Part shown: positions 18,195 through 25,321 of the stretch, piece after piece
How positions within the stretch are numbered: the stretch's first letter is position 1
Layout of the letters: each line of letters starts with the position of its first letter
Assembly: GCF_000718305.1 (NCBI RefSeq)
Contig: NZ_JOFQ01000005.1
Location: forward strand, 124,001 to 188,000
Length of the DNA: 64,000 bases
Reading direction: 5' to 3'
Source: Streptomyces niger
GTDB lineage: Bacteria > Actinomycetota > Actinomycetes > Streptomycetales > Streptomycetaceae
Position numbers and translations under genes: made by a program
Notes under the pieces: model-generated
Databases searched by the model: none
The model's input: only the letters and a program-made list of their open reading frames with translations
Told to the model about the DNA's origin: nothing

Positions 18195-18791
18195 TCGGCC
18201 CGTTATGGACTCCCGGCCGTTCTCGATGTGTCCCGGCATCCGGCGGCGGAACGATTCGTCCTACGTGACCGTGAGGTTCAGGGAGGTTTAGCTCGTACCA
18301 GCCGTGGTCGCGCGCTGCGGGGTGCGCGAGCGTACGTTCCGCTCCCGGACGTCCAGGTGCGTGCGCACGCTCGACCCGGCCGCCGCGCCCGCCGCGGTCC
18401 CGGCGTACTCCCGCCGGAAGCCGTTCGGCCCGGTGAGCGCGGAGTCGTAGGCGCCGTCCCGGACCGGTACGTCCCGGTCCGCCGTCCCCCGTACGTCGCG
18501 GTGCTGCGGTGTGGCGTACTCCGCCGCGTACGGGTACAGCGCGAGGTGCGCGCCGGCCGCACCCGTGTTGCGCAGCGCGAGCCGGAACCGCCCGGCCGCC
18601 GGGTCGTACGTCCCGTCCGCGTCCGGCCGGTACGGCAGCGGACGGGCCGGCCGGGTGCCCTCCTCCCGGCGCGGCAGCCGCCGCTCGGCGGGCGGCAAGC
18701 GCCTTTCCGCGACGGCCTCGAAGCCCGCTCGGAACTCCGGGTTGTGGTCGGTCACCCTCTCGGCCGTGCACGGCCGAGCTCGTGCCGGCAT
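18195..18791 (-). pseudogene. Remnant of a phosphocholine-specific phospholipase C gene
   Basis: Three frames on this strand together spell the C-terminal part of the bacterial non-haemolytic phospholipase C family. Frame one (18791 downward) reads GTYDPAAGRFRLALRNTG, HLALYPYAAEYATPQH, GPNGFRREYAG and RTHLDVRERNVR. The next frame continues with RDHGWYELNLPEP (about 18250-18305). A third gives RRMPGHIENGRESITG (about 18195-18245). At least one internal deletion and two frameshifts are needed to join them, the original stop is gone, and the N-terminal catalytic part, normally about 450-500 residues, is absent: the ABC permease gene ends 11 nt away. The enzyme would cleave phosphatidylcholine after Tat export. 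Clearly non-functional. Confidence 0.75.
18759..18778. terminator. 20-bp perfect palindrome after the sugar ABC operon
   Basis: CTCGGCCGTGCACGGCCGAG reads identically on both strands and lies 23 nt beyond the stop of the last permease gene. It can fold as a hairpin and probably ends the 19-24 kb operon. It lies inside the decayed phospholipase frame. Confidence 0.5.
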
Positions 18792-18801
18792 GCCGACGGC
18801 C

Positions 18802-19698
18802 TCACTTGCCCATGCCGGCCGCCAGGCCGCGGACGAAGTGCCGCTGCCCGATCAGGAAGATGACGATCATCGGGAGGGCTGCGATGGTCAGTCCCGCGAA
18901 GAGGACCGGCCAGTCGGAGTTGAGCCGGCCCGCCATGTCGGCGAGGCCGACGGGCAGCGTCTTGAGCCGGTCGTCGGTGATGAAGACCAGCGCGAAGGCG
19001 TACTCGTTCCAGGCGAAGAGCGCCTGGAGGACGGCGGCCGAGGCGAGGATCGGGCGGGCCATCGGGACGACCACCCGCCAGAACGTCTGCCACCGGCTCG
19101 CCCCGTCGATGTACGCCGCCTCCTCCACCTCCACCGGCTGCCCCAGCAGGTAGGCGCGGATCAGGAAGGTGGTGAAGGGCACCTTGAAGGCGGTGTAGAG
19201 GACGATCAGCGCCCAGTAGGTGTCGTAGATGCCCAGCGCCTGGAGCAGTTGCGACAGCGGGACCAGGGCCACCGTCGGCGAGAGCATCATCGCGCCGAGC
19301 ACCAGCAGCAGCGCCGGCTGCGAGCAGGGGATGTCCAGCCGGGTGAGGCCGTAGGCGGCCCAGGCGCTGATGAGGACGACGGCCAGCACGCTCGCCGAGG
19401 TCACCAGCACGCTGTTGAGCAGGTAGCCCAGCACGCCCTGGTGCCAGGCGTCGGCGTAGGTGGACCAGCGCGGGTGGTCGGGCAGGCCCCAGGGGTCGGC
19501 GAAGATCTCACCGTTGCTCTTCAGCCCGGCCAGCGCCATCCAGCACAGCGGATAGATGACCGCGACGGCGAGCGCCGCCAGCGCGCCGTAGGCCAGGACG
19601 CGCACCGCGACCGGCCCGAAGCGGGCGGGGGCGCGCCGCGTCGGCGGGTGGGCGGGGGCCGGTGCGGTGGGCGCCGGCCTGCCGAGGGTGAGAGTCAT
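18802..19698 (-). CDS. ABC sugar-type importer permease 2 (MalG-like)
   Basis: A 298-residue inner-membrane permease with six predicted helices after a Pro/Ala-rich tail of about 30 residues. The cytoplasmic coupling loop typical of the MalG class reads EEAAYIDGASRWQTFWRVVVP. It starts at an ATG overlapping the stop of the preceding permease gene (ATGA), so the two are translationally coupled and probably form the heterodimeric channel. No ATPase gene accompanies the operon; in Streptomyces such importers commonly share the multitask ATPase MsiK encoded elsewhere. The context (FrlD- and FrlB-like enzymes) suggests a fructosamine or related amino-sugar substrate rather than a simple disaccharide; that is inference. 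Confidence 0.93.
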   Translation of the reverse strand: MTLTLGRPAPTAPAPAHPPTRRAPARFGPVAVRVLAYGALAALAVAVIYPLCWMALAGLKSNGEIFADPWGLPDHPRWSTYADAWHQGVLGYLLNSVLVTSASVLAVVLISAWAAYGLTRLDIPCSQPALLLVLGAMMLSPTVALVPLSQLLQALGIYDTYWALIVLYTAFKVPFTTFLIRAYLLGQPVEVEEAAYIDGASRWQTFWRVVVPMARPILASAAVLQALFAWNEYAFALVFITDDRLKTLPVGLADMAGRLNSDWPVLFAGLTIAALPMIVIFLIGQRHFVRGLAAGMGK

Positions 19699-20576
19699 AC
19701 GGCGACCGCCTTTCTGCGCGAGTGGAGCAGTTGCAGGGCGCCGGCGACAAAGGTGATCAGGAAGATCACGGTGCCGATCGCGGCGGCGTAGCCCATGTCG
19801 TCGCCGGTGAAGGCGCTGGTGTAGAGCCAGGTGCCCAGGACCTGGCTGGAGTTGGCGGGTCCGCCGCCGGTCATCACCATCACCTCGTTGAAGACCAGGA
19901 AGGCCCCGGAGACGGTGAGGATGATCAGCAGGGTGGTCATCTCCCGCACCATCGGCACGGTGACGTGGAAGAACGTGCGGATCCGCCCGGCGCCGTCCAC
20001 GGTCGCCGCTTCGTAGAGCTCGCGCGGGATGCGCTGGACCGCGACGGTCAGCAGCATCGTGGTGTACCCGAACGACTGCCACTGGCTCATGTTGATGACG
20101 CCCCAGATGGAGGTGGCGGTGTCGCCGAGCCAGTCGTGCCGGAGCCCGCCGAGCCCGACCGCGTCCAGCGCGCCGTTCACCAGGCCCGCGTCGGGTTGGT
20201 AGAGGAACTGGAAGAGGAGTCCGGCGACGGTCATGGAGACGGCGGCGGGGATGAAGTACACGGCCCGCAGCACCCCGCGCAGCCGCCGGCCGATCAGCTC
20301 CTCCAGGACGGCGGCGAGCACCAGCGCGGCGCCGACCTGGAAGACGACGGAGGTGACCGCGTAGCAGACGTTGTTGAGCAGCGCGTGCCAGAAGACCGGG
20401 TCCTGGAAGGCCTGCCGGTAGTTCTCCAGCCCGACGTAGCGCATGCCGGGTCGGAAGACGCTGAACTTGAAGAGGCTGAGCCGGACGTTCTCGACGATCG
20501 GGTAGTAGACGAACAACGCGATCAGCGCCAGCGCGGGAGCGACGTAGAAGGCGTGCCGGATGCGGCGTCGTGTCAC
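19695..20576 (-). CDS. ABC sugar-type importer permease 1 (MalF-like)
   Basis: A 293-residue six-helix permease. The coupling motif is ELYEAATVDGAGRIRTFFHVTVP, the EAA loop of sugar importers. It begins at GTG with a perfect AAGGAGG 7 nt upstream and ends in a 4-bp overlap with the second permease gene. The first helix (FYVAPALALIALFVYYPIVE) is typical of this class. It lies 41 nt after the binding-protein gene, fixing the order binding protein, permease 1, permease 2. Confidence 0.93.
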   Translation of the reverse strand: MTRRRIRHAFYVAPALALIALFVYYPIVENVRLSLFKFSVFRPGMRYVGLENYRQAFQDPVFWHALLNNVCYAVTSVVFQVGAALVLAAVLEELIGRRLRGVLRAVYFIPAAVSMTVAGLLFQFLYQPDAGLVNGALDAVGLGGLRHDWLGDTATSIWGVINMSQWQSFGYTTMLLTVAVQRIPRELYEAATVDGAGRIRTFFHVTVPMVREMTTLLIILTVSGAFLVFNEVMVMTGGGPANSSQVLGTWLYTSAFTGDDMGYAAAIGTVIFLITFVAGALQLLHSRRKAVAV

Positions 20577-20617
20577 TGGTGCACCTCCTTCGGGGGCGGT
20601 CGGGGCGGGTGGGGGTG

Positions 20618-21949
20618 TCAGGGCCGGACGCCGAAGCGGCGGGCGTTCTCGGCGCCCCGGCGTACGGCGCGTACGGCCTGCTCCGGGGTGGCCTTGGAGC
20701 CGAGCACGGAGTCGGCGGCCGCCAGGTAGGGATTGACGATCTTGTCGTCGGTGCGGGTGTCGAGCCAGACCGACATCTCGTGGCGCGCGAGGGTCCGCTG
20801 CGCGCCGGCGAGTCCCGGCAGTCGCGCGGCGTCCGCCGTGCCCTTCACCGCGCTCAGCCAGCCCAGCTCCCGCACCATCGCGCGGGCCTGGGTGCGCCCG
20901 GTGAGGAACTTCAAAAAGTCCACGGCGAGCGCCTTGTGGGGCGAGGTGTTGGAGACCAGCAGGCCGTCCGTGCCGCCGGCGACGGCGCGCGGCGAGCCCT
21001 GCGCGCCGGGGATCGCGGGCATGGTGAAGAAGTTCCAGTGCTCGGCGAACCGCTTCGGCGCGCCTCCGCTCTCGTCCAGGTACGAGAACTCCAGCGTCTC
21101 GATGTACTGCATGGCGGCCTTGCCGTACAGCAGCTGCGCCTGCGCCGATTCGTGGCTGATGCTGGTGCCGCCGGACGGCATGCAGCGCTGCCGCAGCCGC
21201 GCCAGGTCCCCCAGCGCCCGGACGTACCCGGGGTGCGTGAAGGCGCCCTTGGCGCCGTCGTAGTCCCTGGCCAGCACCGTCGCCGGCACTTCCATGGCGT
21301 TGAACTGGGTGAGCAGGTGCCCGGCCGGCCAGCCGTACTGATTGCCGAAGGCCAGCGGCGTGTACCCGGCCTTCCTGATCCGGTCGCAGGCGGTGAGCAG
21401 TTCGGGGAAGGTGCGCGGGACGCGCTCCACCCCGGCCTTCGCGAAGATCTTCTCGTTGTACGCGAAGACCTTGGCGTCCATGGTCAGCGGCACCCCGTAC
21501 GACCGCCCGCCGAAGGTGAAGGCGTCCAGCGCGTCGGGCTCGAAGCTCCGGCCCCAACGGGTGCCGCGCAGCTGCCCGGTGAGGTCCGCGGCCAGCTTCC
21601 CGTCGGCGAACTTGCGCGCGTACCGGCCCGGCCAGGCGAAGTAGATGTCGGGCAGCTCGCGGGAGGCGGCGAGCACCGCGAGCCGGTCCTTGTACGGCTG
21701 GTCGCCGACGGCCTGGAGGTCGATGGTGACACCCGGGTTGCGCTTCTCGTACGCCCGCACCGCCGCCTTGAAGTACGGGGCGTACTCCGGGTCCGCCCAC
21801 TTCTCCAGGACGGTGAGGTGGCCCTGCGGCCGGCCGGCGAGGCGGAAATTGTCGGCGGTGGCCCGGACGGGCGGCTGGCCGCAGCCGCTGAGCAGCGTCA
21901 GCAGTACGGCGAGCAGGCAGCCGGCGGCGGTTGCCGGGGTACGGCGCAT
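20618..21949 (-). CDS. ABC importer substrate-binding lipoprotein (sugar family 1)
   Basis: A 443-residue solute-binding lipoprotein. The signal ends in the lipobox LLSGCGQ (cysteine near residue 23). The mature part follows the family 1 pattern: WADPEYAPYFKAAVRAYEKR, DIYFAWPGRYARKFADG, GVPLTMDAKVFAYNEKIFAK and GTDGLLVSNTSPHKALAVDF. AGGAGAG lies about 8 nt before the ATG. It would capture the substrate outside the cell and deliver it to the two permeases. It lies downstream of the kinase and deglycase genes; a short stretch of tandem repeats separates them. Confidence 0.92.
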   Translation of the reverse strand: MRRTPATAAGCLLAVLLTLLSGCGQPPVRATADNFRLAGRPQGHLTVLEKWADPEYAPYFKAAVRAYEKRNPGVTIDLQAVGDQPYKDRLAVLAASRELPDIYFAWPGRYARKFADGKLAADLTGQLRGTRWGRSFEPDALDAFTFGGRSYGVPLTMDAKVFAYNEKIFAKAGVERVPRTFPELLTACDRIRKAGYTPLAFGNQYGWPAGHLLTQFNAMEVPATVLARDYDGAKGAFTHPGYVRALGDLARLRQRCMPSGGTSISHESAQAQLLYGKAAMQYIETLEFSYLDESGGAPKRFAEHWNFFTMPAIPGAQGSPRAVAGGTDGLLVSNTSPHKALAVDFLKFLTGRTQARAMVRELGWLSAVKGTADAARLPGLAGAQRTLARHEMSVWLDTRTDDKIVNPYLAAADSVLGSKATPEQAVRAVRRGAENARRFGVRP

Positions 21950-21983
21950 CGGCTCTCTCCTGGCGGGAAGCGGGCGGACGGAT

Positions 21984-22060
21984 ACGGAAGCGGCGGTCGG
22001 CGGGGCAGCGGACGGAAGGCGGCGGTCAGCGGGGCGGTAGACCGAAGGCGGCGGTCAGCG
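21984..22060. repeat. Imperfect 28-29-bp tandem repeat between kinase and binding-protein genes
   Basis: Units begin at 21984, 22012 and 22041; each holds ACGGAAG or ACCGAAG followed by GGCGGTC(A/G)GCGG. The third overlaps the 3' end of the kinase gene (stop at 22055). Likely a replication-slippage product; it lengthens the spacer within the operon. Confidence 0.6.
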
Positions 22061-22873
22061 GCGGGCGGGGCTGCCGGGCAGGGCGAGGGGGTGGCCGAAG
22101 GCGCCGGGGCTGGTGCAGACGCCGGCCGCGTAACGGGCGGCCGCCGCGGCGGCGTCGGCCGGGGCCCGGCCCTCGCCCAGGGCGACCAGGAGCGCCGCGA
22201 TGAAGGAGTCGCCGGCGCCGAGGGTGTCGGTGGCCGTGACCGGGACGACGCGCTGGTGGTGCACCGTCCCCTCGTAGGACACCAGCGCCCCGCGGGCGCC
22301 GCGCGTCACCACGGCCAGCTTCGGCCCGGCCTCCCGTACCCGCTCGGCGAGCGCCGCGGCCTCCTCGTCCCCGGCGTCGGGCCGGGAGAACACGGCGGCG
22401 TGCACGTACGGGAGCAGCGGCGCGGCGTAGGACCAGGGCCGGTCGGAGAAGTCGAAGCTGACCGGGCAGACGGCGGCGAGCGCGGGCAGGTGCGGCTCCA
22501 GGCGGCTGCAGTCGCCGGTGTGCAGCAGGTCGAAGCCGGCCAGCCAGGTCAGGTCGGCGGCGTCCGGCGCGAAGCCCGAGACGGTGGCGTCGCAGTCGCC
22601 GAAGGTGCGGTTGCCGTCGGCGTCGAGGTGGACGGTGGCGTACGCGTTGGGGCCCTCGGCCGTACGGGCCCGGTCGGTGCGGACGCCCTCGGCGGCGAGC
22701 ACGGCCCGGATGTGCGCGCCGGCTTCGTCGGTGCCGGTGACGCCCAGGTACCCGGCGTCGGCACCGCGCCGGGCGGCGTGCACGGCCACGTTGAGCGCGT
22801 TGCCGCCCGGGTACATCAGGCCGCGCTGGGGGTAGCGGTCGACGACGTTGTCGCCGACTCCGCAGATGCGCAT
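22055..22873 (-). CDS. PfkB-family kinase resembling fructoselysine 6-kinase (FrlD)
   Basis: A 272-residue ribokinase-fold kinase. The N-terminus (GVGDNVVDRYPQ, then MYPGGNALNVAVHAARRG) closely follows E. coli FrlD (GDNCVDIYPQ and GGNAVNVAV, from memory), including the unusual VD-YPQ signature; DFSDRPWSYAAPLLP also has a FrlD counterpart. The catalytic motif is DTLGAGDSFIAALL with the base Asp. FrlD phosphorylates the sugar of fructoselysine at C6. The substrate here could be any fructosamine or a related sugar amine. GAGGAA lies about 6 nt before the ATG. It sits between the FrlB-like gene and the ABC binding protein, as expected for one pathway. Confidence 0.82.
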   Translation of the reverse strand: MRICGVGDNVVDRYPQRGLMYPGGNALNVAVHAARRGADAGYLGVTGTDEAGAHIRAVLAAEGVRTDRARTAEGPNAYATVHLDADGNRTFGDCDATVSGFAPDAADLTWLAGFDLLHTGDCSRLEPHLPALAAVCPVSFDFSDRPWSYAAPLLPYVHAAVFSRPDAGDEEAAALAERVREAGPKLAVVTRGARGALVSYEGTVHHQRVVPVTATDTLGAGDSFIAALLVALGEGRAPADAAAAAARYAAGVCTSPGAFGHPLALPGSPARR

Positions 22874-22913
22874 GGGGGTTCCTCAGGGGGAGCTGCGGTC
22901 GGGAGGGGGGTGT

Positions 22914-22943
22914 CCCGCCCGGTGCGGTACCGCACCGGGCGGG
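22914..22943. repeat. 30-bp perfect palindrome between the deglycase and kinase genes
   Basis: The left half (22914-22928, CCCGCCCGGTGCGGT) is the exact complement of the right half (22929-22943). As RNA it folds into a very stable hairpin 9 nt past the SIS-gene stop, likely an internal partial terminator or 3' stabiliser that lowers downstream expression relative to the first gene. Confidence 0.65.
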
Positions 22944-22952
22944 GCGCGGAGG

Positions 22953-23981
22953 TCAGTACTCGACCTGGAACATGTAGCGGCGCTTGTCCAGGTCGTGGCC
23001 GCGCACGGACTCGTAGTGGCGGGCGAGCCGGGTGCCGAAGACGTCCAGCGCGATCGGGGTGATGTCGCCGCGTACCGCCTCGGGGACGCCGGGCAGCGAG
23101 AAGATCCGGGAGTCCACGTGGTGCGCCTTCTTGGTGTACTTGTCCAGGAAGACCTTGGCGCGCTCGGCCATCGGGCGGGTGGCGTCCTCGCCGAGGAAGA
23201 GGATCACCGGCTGGTCCTCGGTGACGACCTCGAAGGCGCCGTGGAAGAACTCACCGGCGTTGTAGGTGCCGCCGTGCTTCCACTGCATCTCCATCAGGTA
23301 GCACATCGTGAAGCCGTAGCCGGCGCCGTAGTTGGGGCCGGCGGACAGGACGTACGTGACGTCCTCGTCGGCCAGCGCGGTGGCGATCGAGGCGGCCAGC
23401 TCCTCGCCCTCCTCCTGGGCCTTGTACAGCGCCTCGGGCAGCGCTTCGTACGCCGTGCGGAGCGCCGCGTAGTCGCCCTCGGCGCCGGTCTTCTCCAGCA
23501 GCGCGTACACGAGCTGGCCGAACAGCACGCCCTTGGGTGCGACGACGGTGTCCTCGCTGCGGTAGGTGAACGCGGTGTGCGCGGCCTTCGCGAGGGGACT
23601 GTCGGCGCTGCGGGTGAGCGCCGCGACGGTGGCGCCGGCGGCGCGGGCGTACTCGGCGGCGGCGACGGTCTCCTTGGTGGTGCCGGTGTGCGAGGAGACC
23701 AGGACGAGGGAGCCCTCGCCGAGCAGCGCGGGGCGGCGCAGGTTGAACTCGTCGCTGTTCATGTGGAAGACGGGGAACGAGGCCCGGGTCTCCAGCAGGA
23801 AGTGCGCCGGGTACGCGGCGGTGAGCGAGCCGCCGCAGCCGACGAGGAAGACGTTGCGCAGCCCGCCCGCGACGACCTCGTCGACGAACGTGCGCGCGGC
23901 CTCGTTCTGGCTGAGGGCGAAGGCCACGGCCTCCTTGAAGTCCTCGGTGATCGGCTGGAGGGGCAGGGATGCGGTAGTCAC
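22953..23981 (-). CDS. SIS-domain sugar isomerase/deglycase resembling FrlB
   Basis: A 342-residue protein with two sugar-isomerase (SIS) domains. The first has VFLVGCGGSLTAAYPAHFLL and VLVSSHTGTTKETVAAA, the phosphosugar-binding Ser/Thr loops. The second has GPNYGAGYGFTMCYLMEMQW and GEFFHGAFEVV, holding the Glu and His that act as acid and base in FraB/FrlB deglycases; the end DKRRYMFQVEY resembles the FrlB C-terminus. FrlB splits fructoselysine 6-phosphate into glucose 6-phosphate and lysine. Start GTG at 23981 with AAAGGA 7 nt upstream. It is the first gene of the operon, facing the LacI gene across the operator cluster. A GlmS- or AgaS-like isomerase is the main alternative. Confidence 0.82.
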   Translation of the reverse strand: MTTASLPLQPITEDFKEAVAFALSQNEAARTFVDEVVAGGLRNVFLVGCGGSLTAAYPAHFLLETRASFPVFHMNSDEFNLRRPALLGEGSLVLVSSHTGTTKETVAAAEYARAAGATVAALTRSADSPLAKAAHTAFTYRSEDTVVAPKGVLFGQLVYALLEKTGAEGDYAALRTAYEALPEALYKAQEEGEELAASIATALADEDVTYVLSAGPNYGAGYGFTMCYLMEMQWKHGGTYNAGEFFHGAFEVVTEDQPVILFLGEDATRPMAERAKVFLDKYTKKAHHVDSRIFSLPGVPEAVRGDITPIALDVFGTRLARHYESVRGHDLDKRRYMFQVEY

Positions 23982-24003
23982 GCGGGTCCTTTCTGCAACG
24001 GTG

Positions 24004-24024
24004 CGCCGGGCGCCGCGCCCGGCG
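24004..24024 (-). promoter_or_regulatory. Hairpin in the presumed 5' leader of the deglycase operon
   Basis: CGCCGGGC (24004-24011) pairs with GCCCGGCG (24017-24024) around a 5-nt loop, between the first operator and the ribosome-binding site. It could affect message stability or translation. Confidence 0.4.
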
Positions 24025-24025
24025 G

Positions 24026-24123
24026 TGAGAACGTTCCCAACCACACTTTCGAGAACGTTCCCAACACCAACGCGCCGCGCATGTGGGAACGTTCTCAATC
24101 GCGGGATGCTGGGAACCTTCCCA
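24026..24123. promoter_or_regulatory. Four LacI-type operators between the deglycase operon and lacI-like gene
   Basis: Four 14-bp palindromic sites share the pattern TG(A/G)GAAC(G/C)TTC(C/T)CA. They are 24026-24039 (TGAGAACGTTCCCA), 24050-24063 (first base C), 24084-24097 (TGGGAACGTTCTCA) and 24110-24123 (TGGGAACCTTCCCA). Centres are about 24, 34 and 26 bp apart. The central AACGTT flanked by short arms is the usual form of LacI/GalR operators. The two left sites would control the operon, the two right ones lie close to the lacI-like promoter and suggest autoregulation. Confidence 0.85.
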
Positions 24124-24137
24124 CTCCCCTTCCCCAG

Positions 24138-24167
24138 GGTCAATACCTCCGGCGAACCCGATAGCCT
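24138..24167 (+). promoter_or_regulatory. Possible promoter of the LacI-family gene
   Basis: GGTCAA (24138-24143) and TAGCCT (24162-24167) are 18 nt apart. The -10 ends 9 nt before the ATG and no Shine-Dalgarno sequence is present, so the message would be leaderless or nearly so. Confidence 0.35.
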
Positions 24168-24176
24168 GACCGCGCC

Positions 24177-25283
24177 ATGACGACGAACCGAAGCAGGCCG
24201 GCAGGCCGCCCCGCGACCATCCCCGACGTCGCACGCGAGGCAGGCGTCTCCCGCTCCACCGCCTCCCGTGCGCTCGCCGACTACGGCTCGGTCAGCCCCG
24301 ACGCACGCGAACGCGTACGGGCCGCCGCCGAGAAGCTCGGGTACCGCCCGAACCTGCTGGCCCGGTCGATGATCACGGGGCGTACACACACCCTCGGCGC
24401 GATCGTCGCCGACATCCAGAACCCGTTCTTCGCAGGCGTCACCCGCGGCATCACCGACGCCGCCCGCGCCGCCGGCTACCAGGTCCTGCTCGCCAACACC
24501 GACGAGGACGTCGCCGCCGAACGCGCCGCCGTGAAGATGCTGCGCGACAAGCACGTCGACGGGCTGATCGTCGCCCCGGCCGCCACCACCGAGACCGGCC
24601 ACCTGGCGGCGGCCCACGCCGCCGGCTGCCCCGTCGTCCTCCTCGACCGCCAGGCGCCCGGCCTGCCCGCCGACTCCGTCACCGTCGACAACCACGGCGC
24701 CGCCCAGGACGCGGTACGCCGCCTCCTCGCCGCGGGCCACCGCCGCATCGCCCTGGTCAGCCTGCTCGGCAGCGCCCCGTCGGCCGACGCCGGCGCCGAA
24801 CGGGCGGCCGCCGCCACCCCGTTGCCCACCGACCCGGTCTCCACCGGCCTGGAACGCATCGAGGGCTACCGCGCCGCGCTGCGCGAAGCGGGCCTCTCCG
24901 ACACCGACACCTACCTGCGCACCGGCACCTTCCACCGCGAGGACCCGGCCGACCTCACGGCCGACCTGCTGGCCCTCCCCGAACCGCCCACCGCGGTCTT
25001 CGCCACCGACAGCATGATCGCCCTCGGCGTCCTGTCCGCGACCCGCGACCACGGCCTCCGCGTCCCCGACGACCTCTCCCTGGTCACCTTCGACGACACC
25101 GACTGGGCCCGCGCGGTACGCCCCCGCGTCAGCGTCGTCGCCCAGCCCGTCCAGGAACTGGGCGCCCGCGCCGTCCACTCCCTCATCACCCGCATCGAGG
25201 GCACCACCCGGCCCCCCGAACACACCGTCCTGGACACGGAATTCATCGACCGGGAGTCCATCGCACCCCCACCGGGGGCGTGA
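24177..25283 (+). CDS. LacI-family transcriptional regulator of the deglycase/ABC operon
   Basis: A 368-residue repressor. The helix-turn-helix (TIPDVAREAGVSRSTASRAL) and hinge (GYRPNLLARSM) occupy residues about 14-70, followed by a periplasmic-binding-type sensor domain beginning TLGAIVADIQNPFFAGVTRG. An insertion of about 25 residues (SAPSADAGAERAAAATPLPT) interrupts the sensor domain at about 200-225. It is divergent from the SIS gene and the intergenic space holds four matching palindromes, so it very probably represses that operon and itself until a sugar ligand binds. The Asp near the end in TFDDTDWARAVRP is typical of CcpA/GalR-like members. Confidence 0.93.
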   Translation: MTTNRSRPAGRPATIPDVAREAGVSRSTASRALADYGSVSPDARERVRAAAEKLGYRPNLLARSMITGRTHTLGAIVADIQNPFFAGVTRGITDAARAAGYQVLLANTDEDVAAERAAVKMLRDKHVDGLIVAPAATTETGHLAAAHAAGCPVVLLDRQAPGLPADSVTVDNHGAAQDAVRRLLAAGHRRIALVSLLGSAPSADAGAERAAAATPLPTDPVSTGLERIEGYRAALREAGLSDTDTYLRTGTFHREDPADLTADLLALPEPPTAVFATDSMIALGVLSATRDHGLRVPDDLSLVTFDDTDWARAVRPRVSVVAQPVQELGARAVHSLITRIEGTTRPPEHTVLDTEFIDRESIAPPPGA

Positions 25284-25321
25284 GCCGCACGGGCGGTCGG
25301 CCGCCTGAGGGCCGCGGGGCG

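Noticed and set aside
17985..18239. N-terminal extension of the MMPL protein
   Set aside because: The extra residues encode the decayed end of phospholipase C (GHIENGRESITG) and a proline-rich stretch; the MMPL family starts at the ATG at 17984.
15391..18771. 1126-codon minus-strand frame across the MMPL gene
   Set aside because: Out-of-frame shadow of MMPL; only its short stretch RDHGWYELNLPEP belongs to the phospholipase remnant and is reported there.
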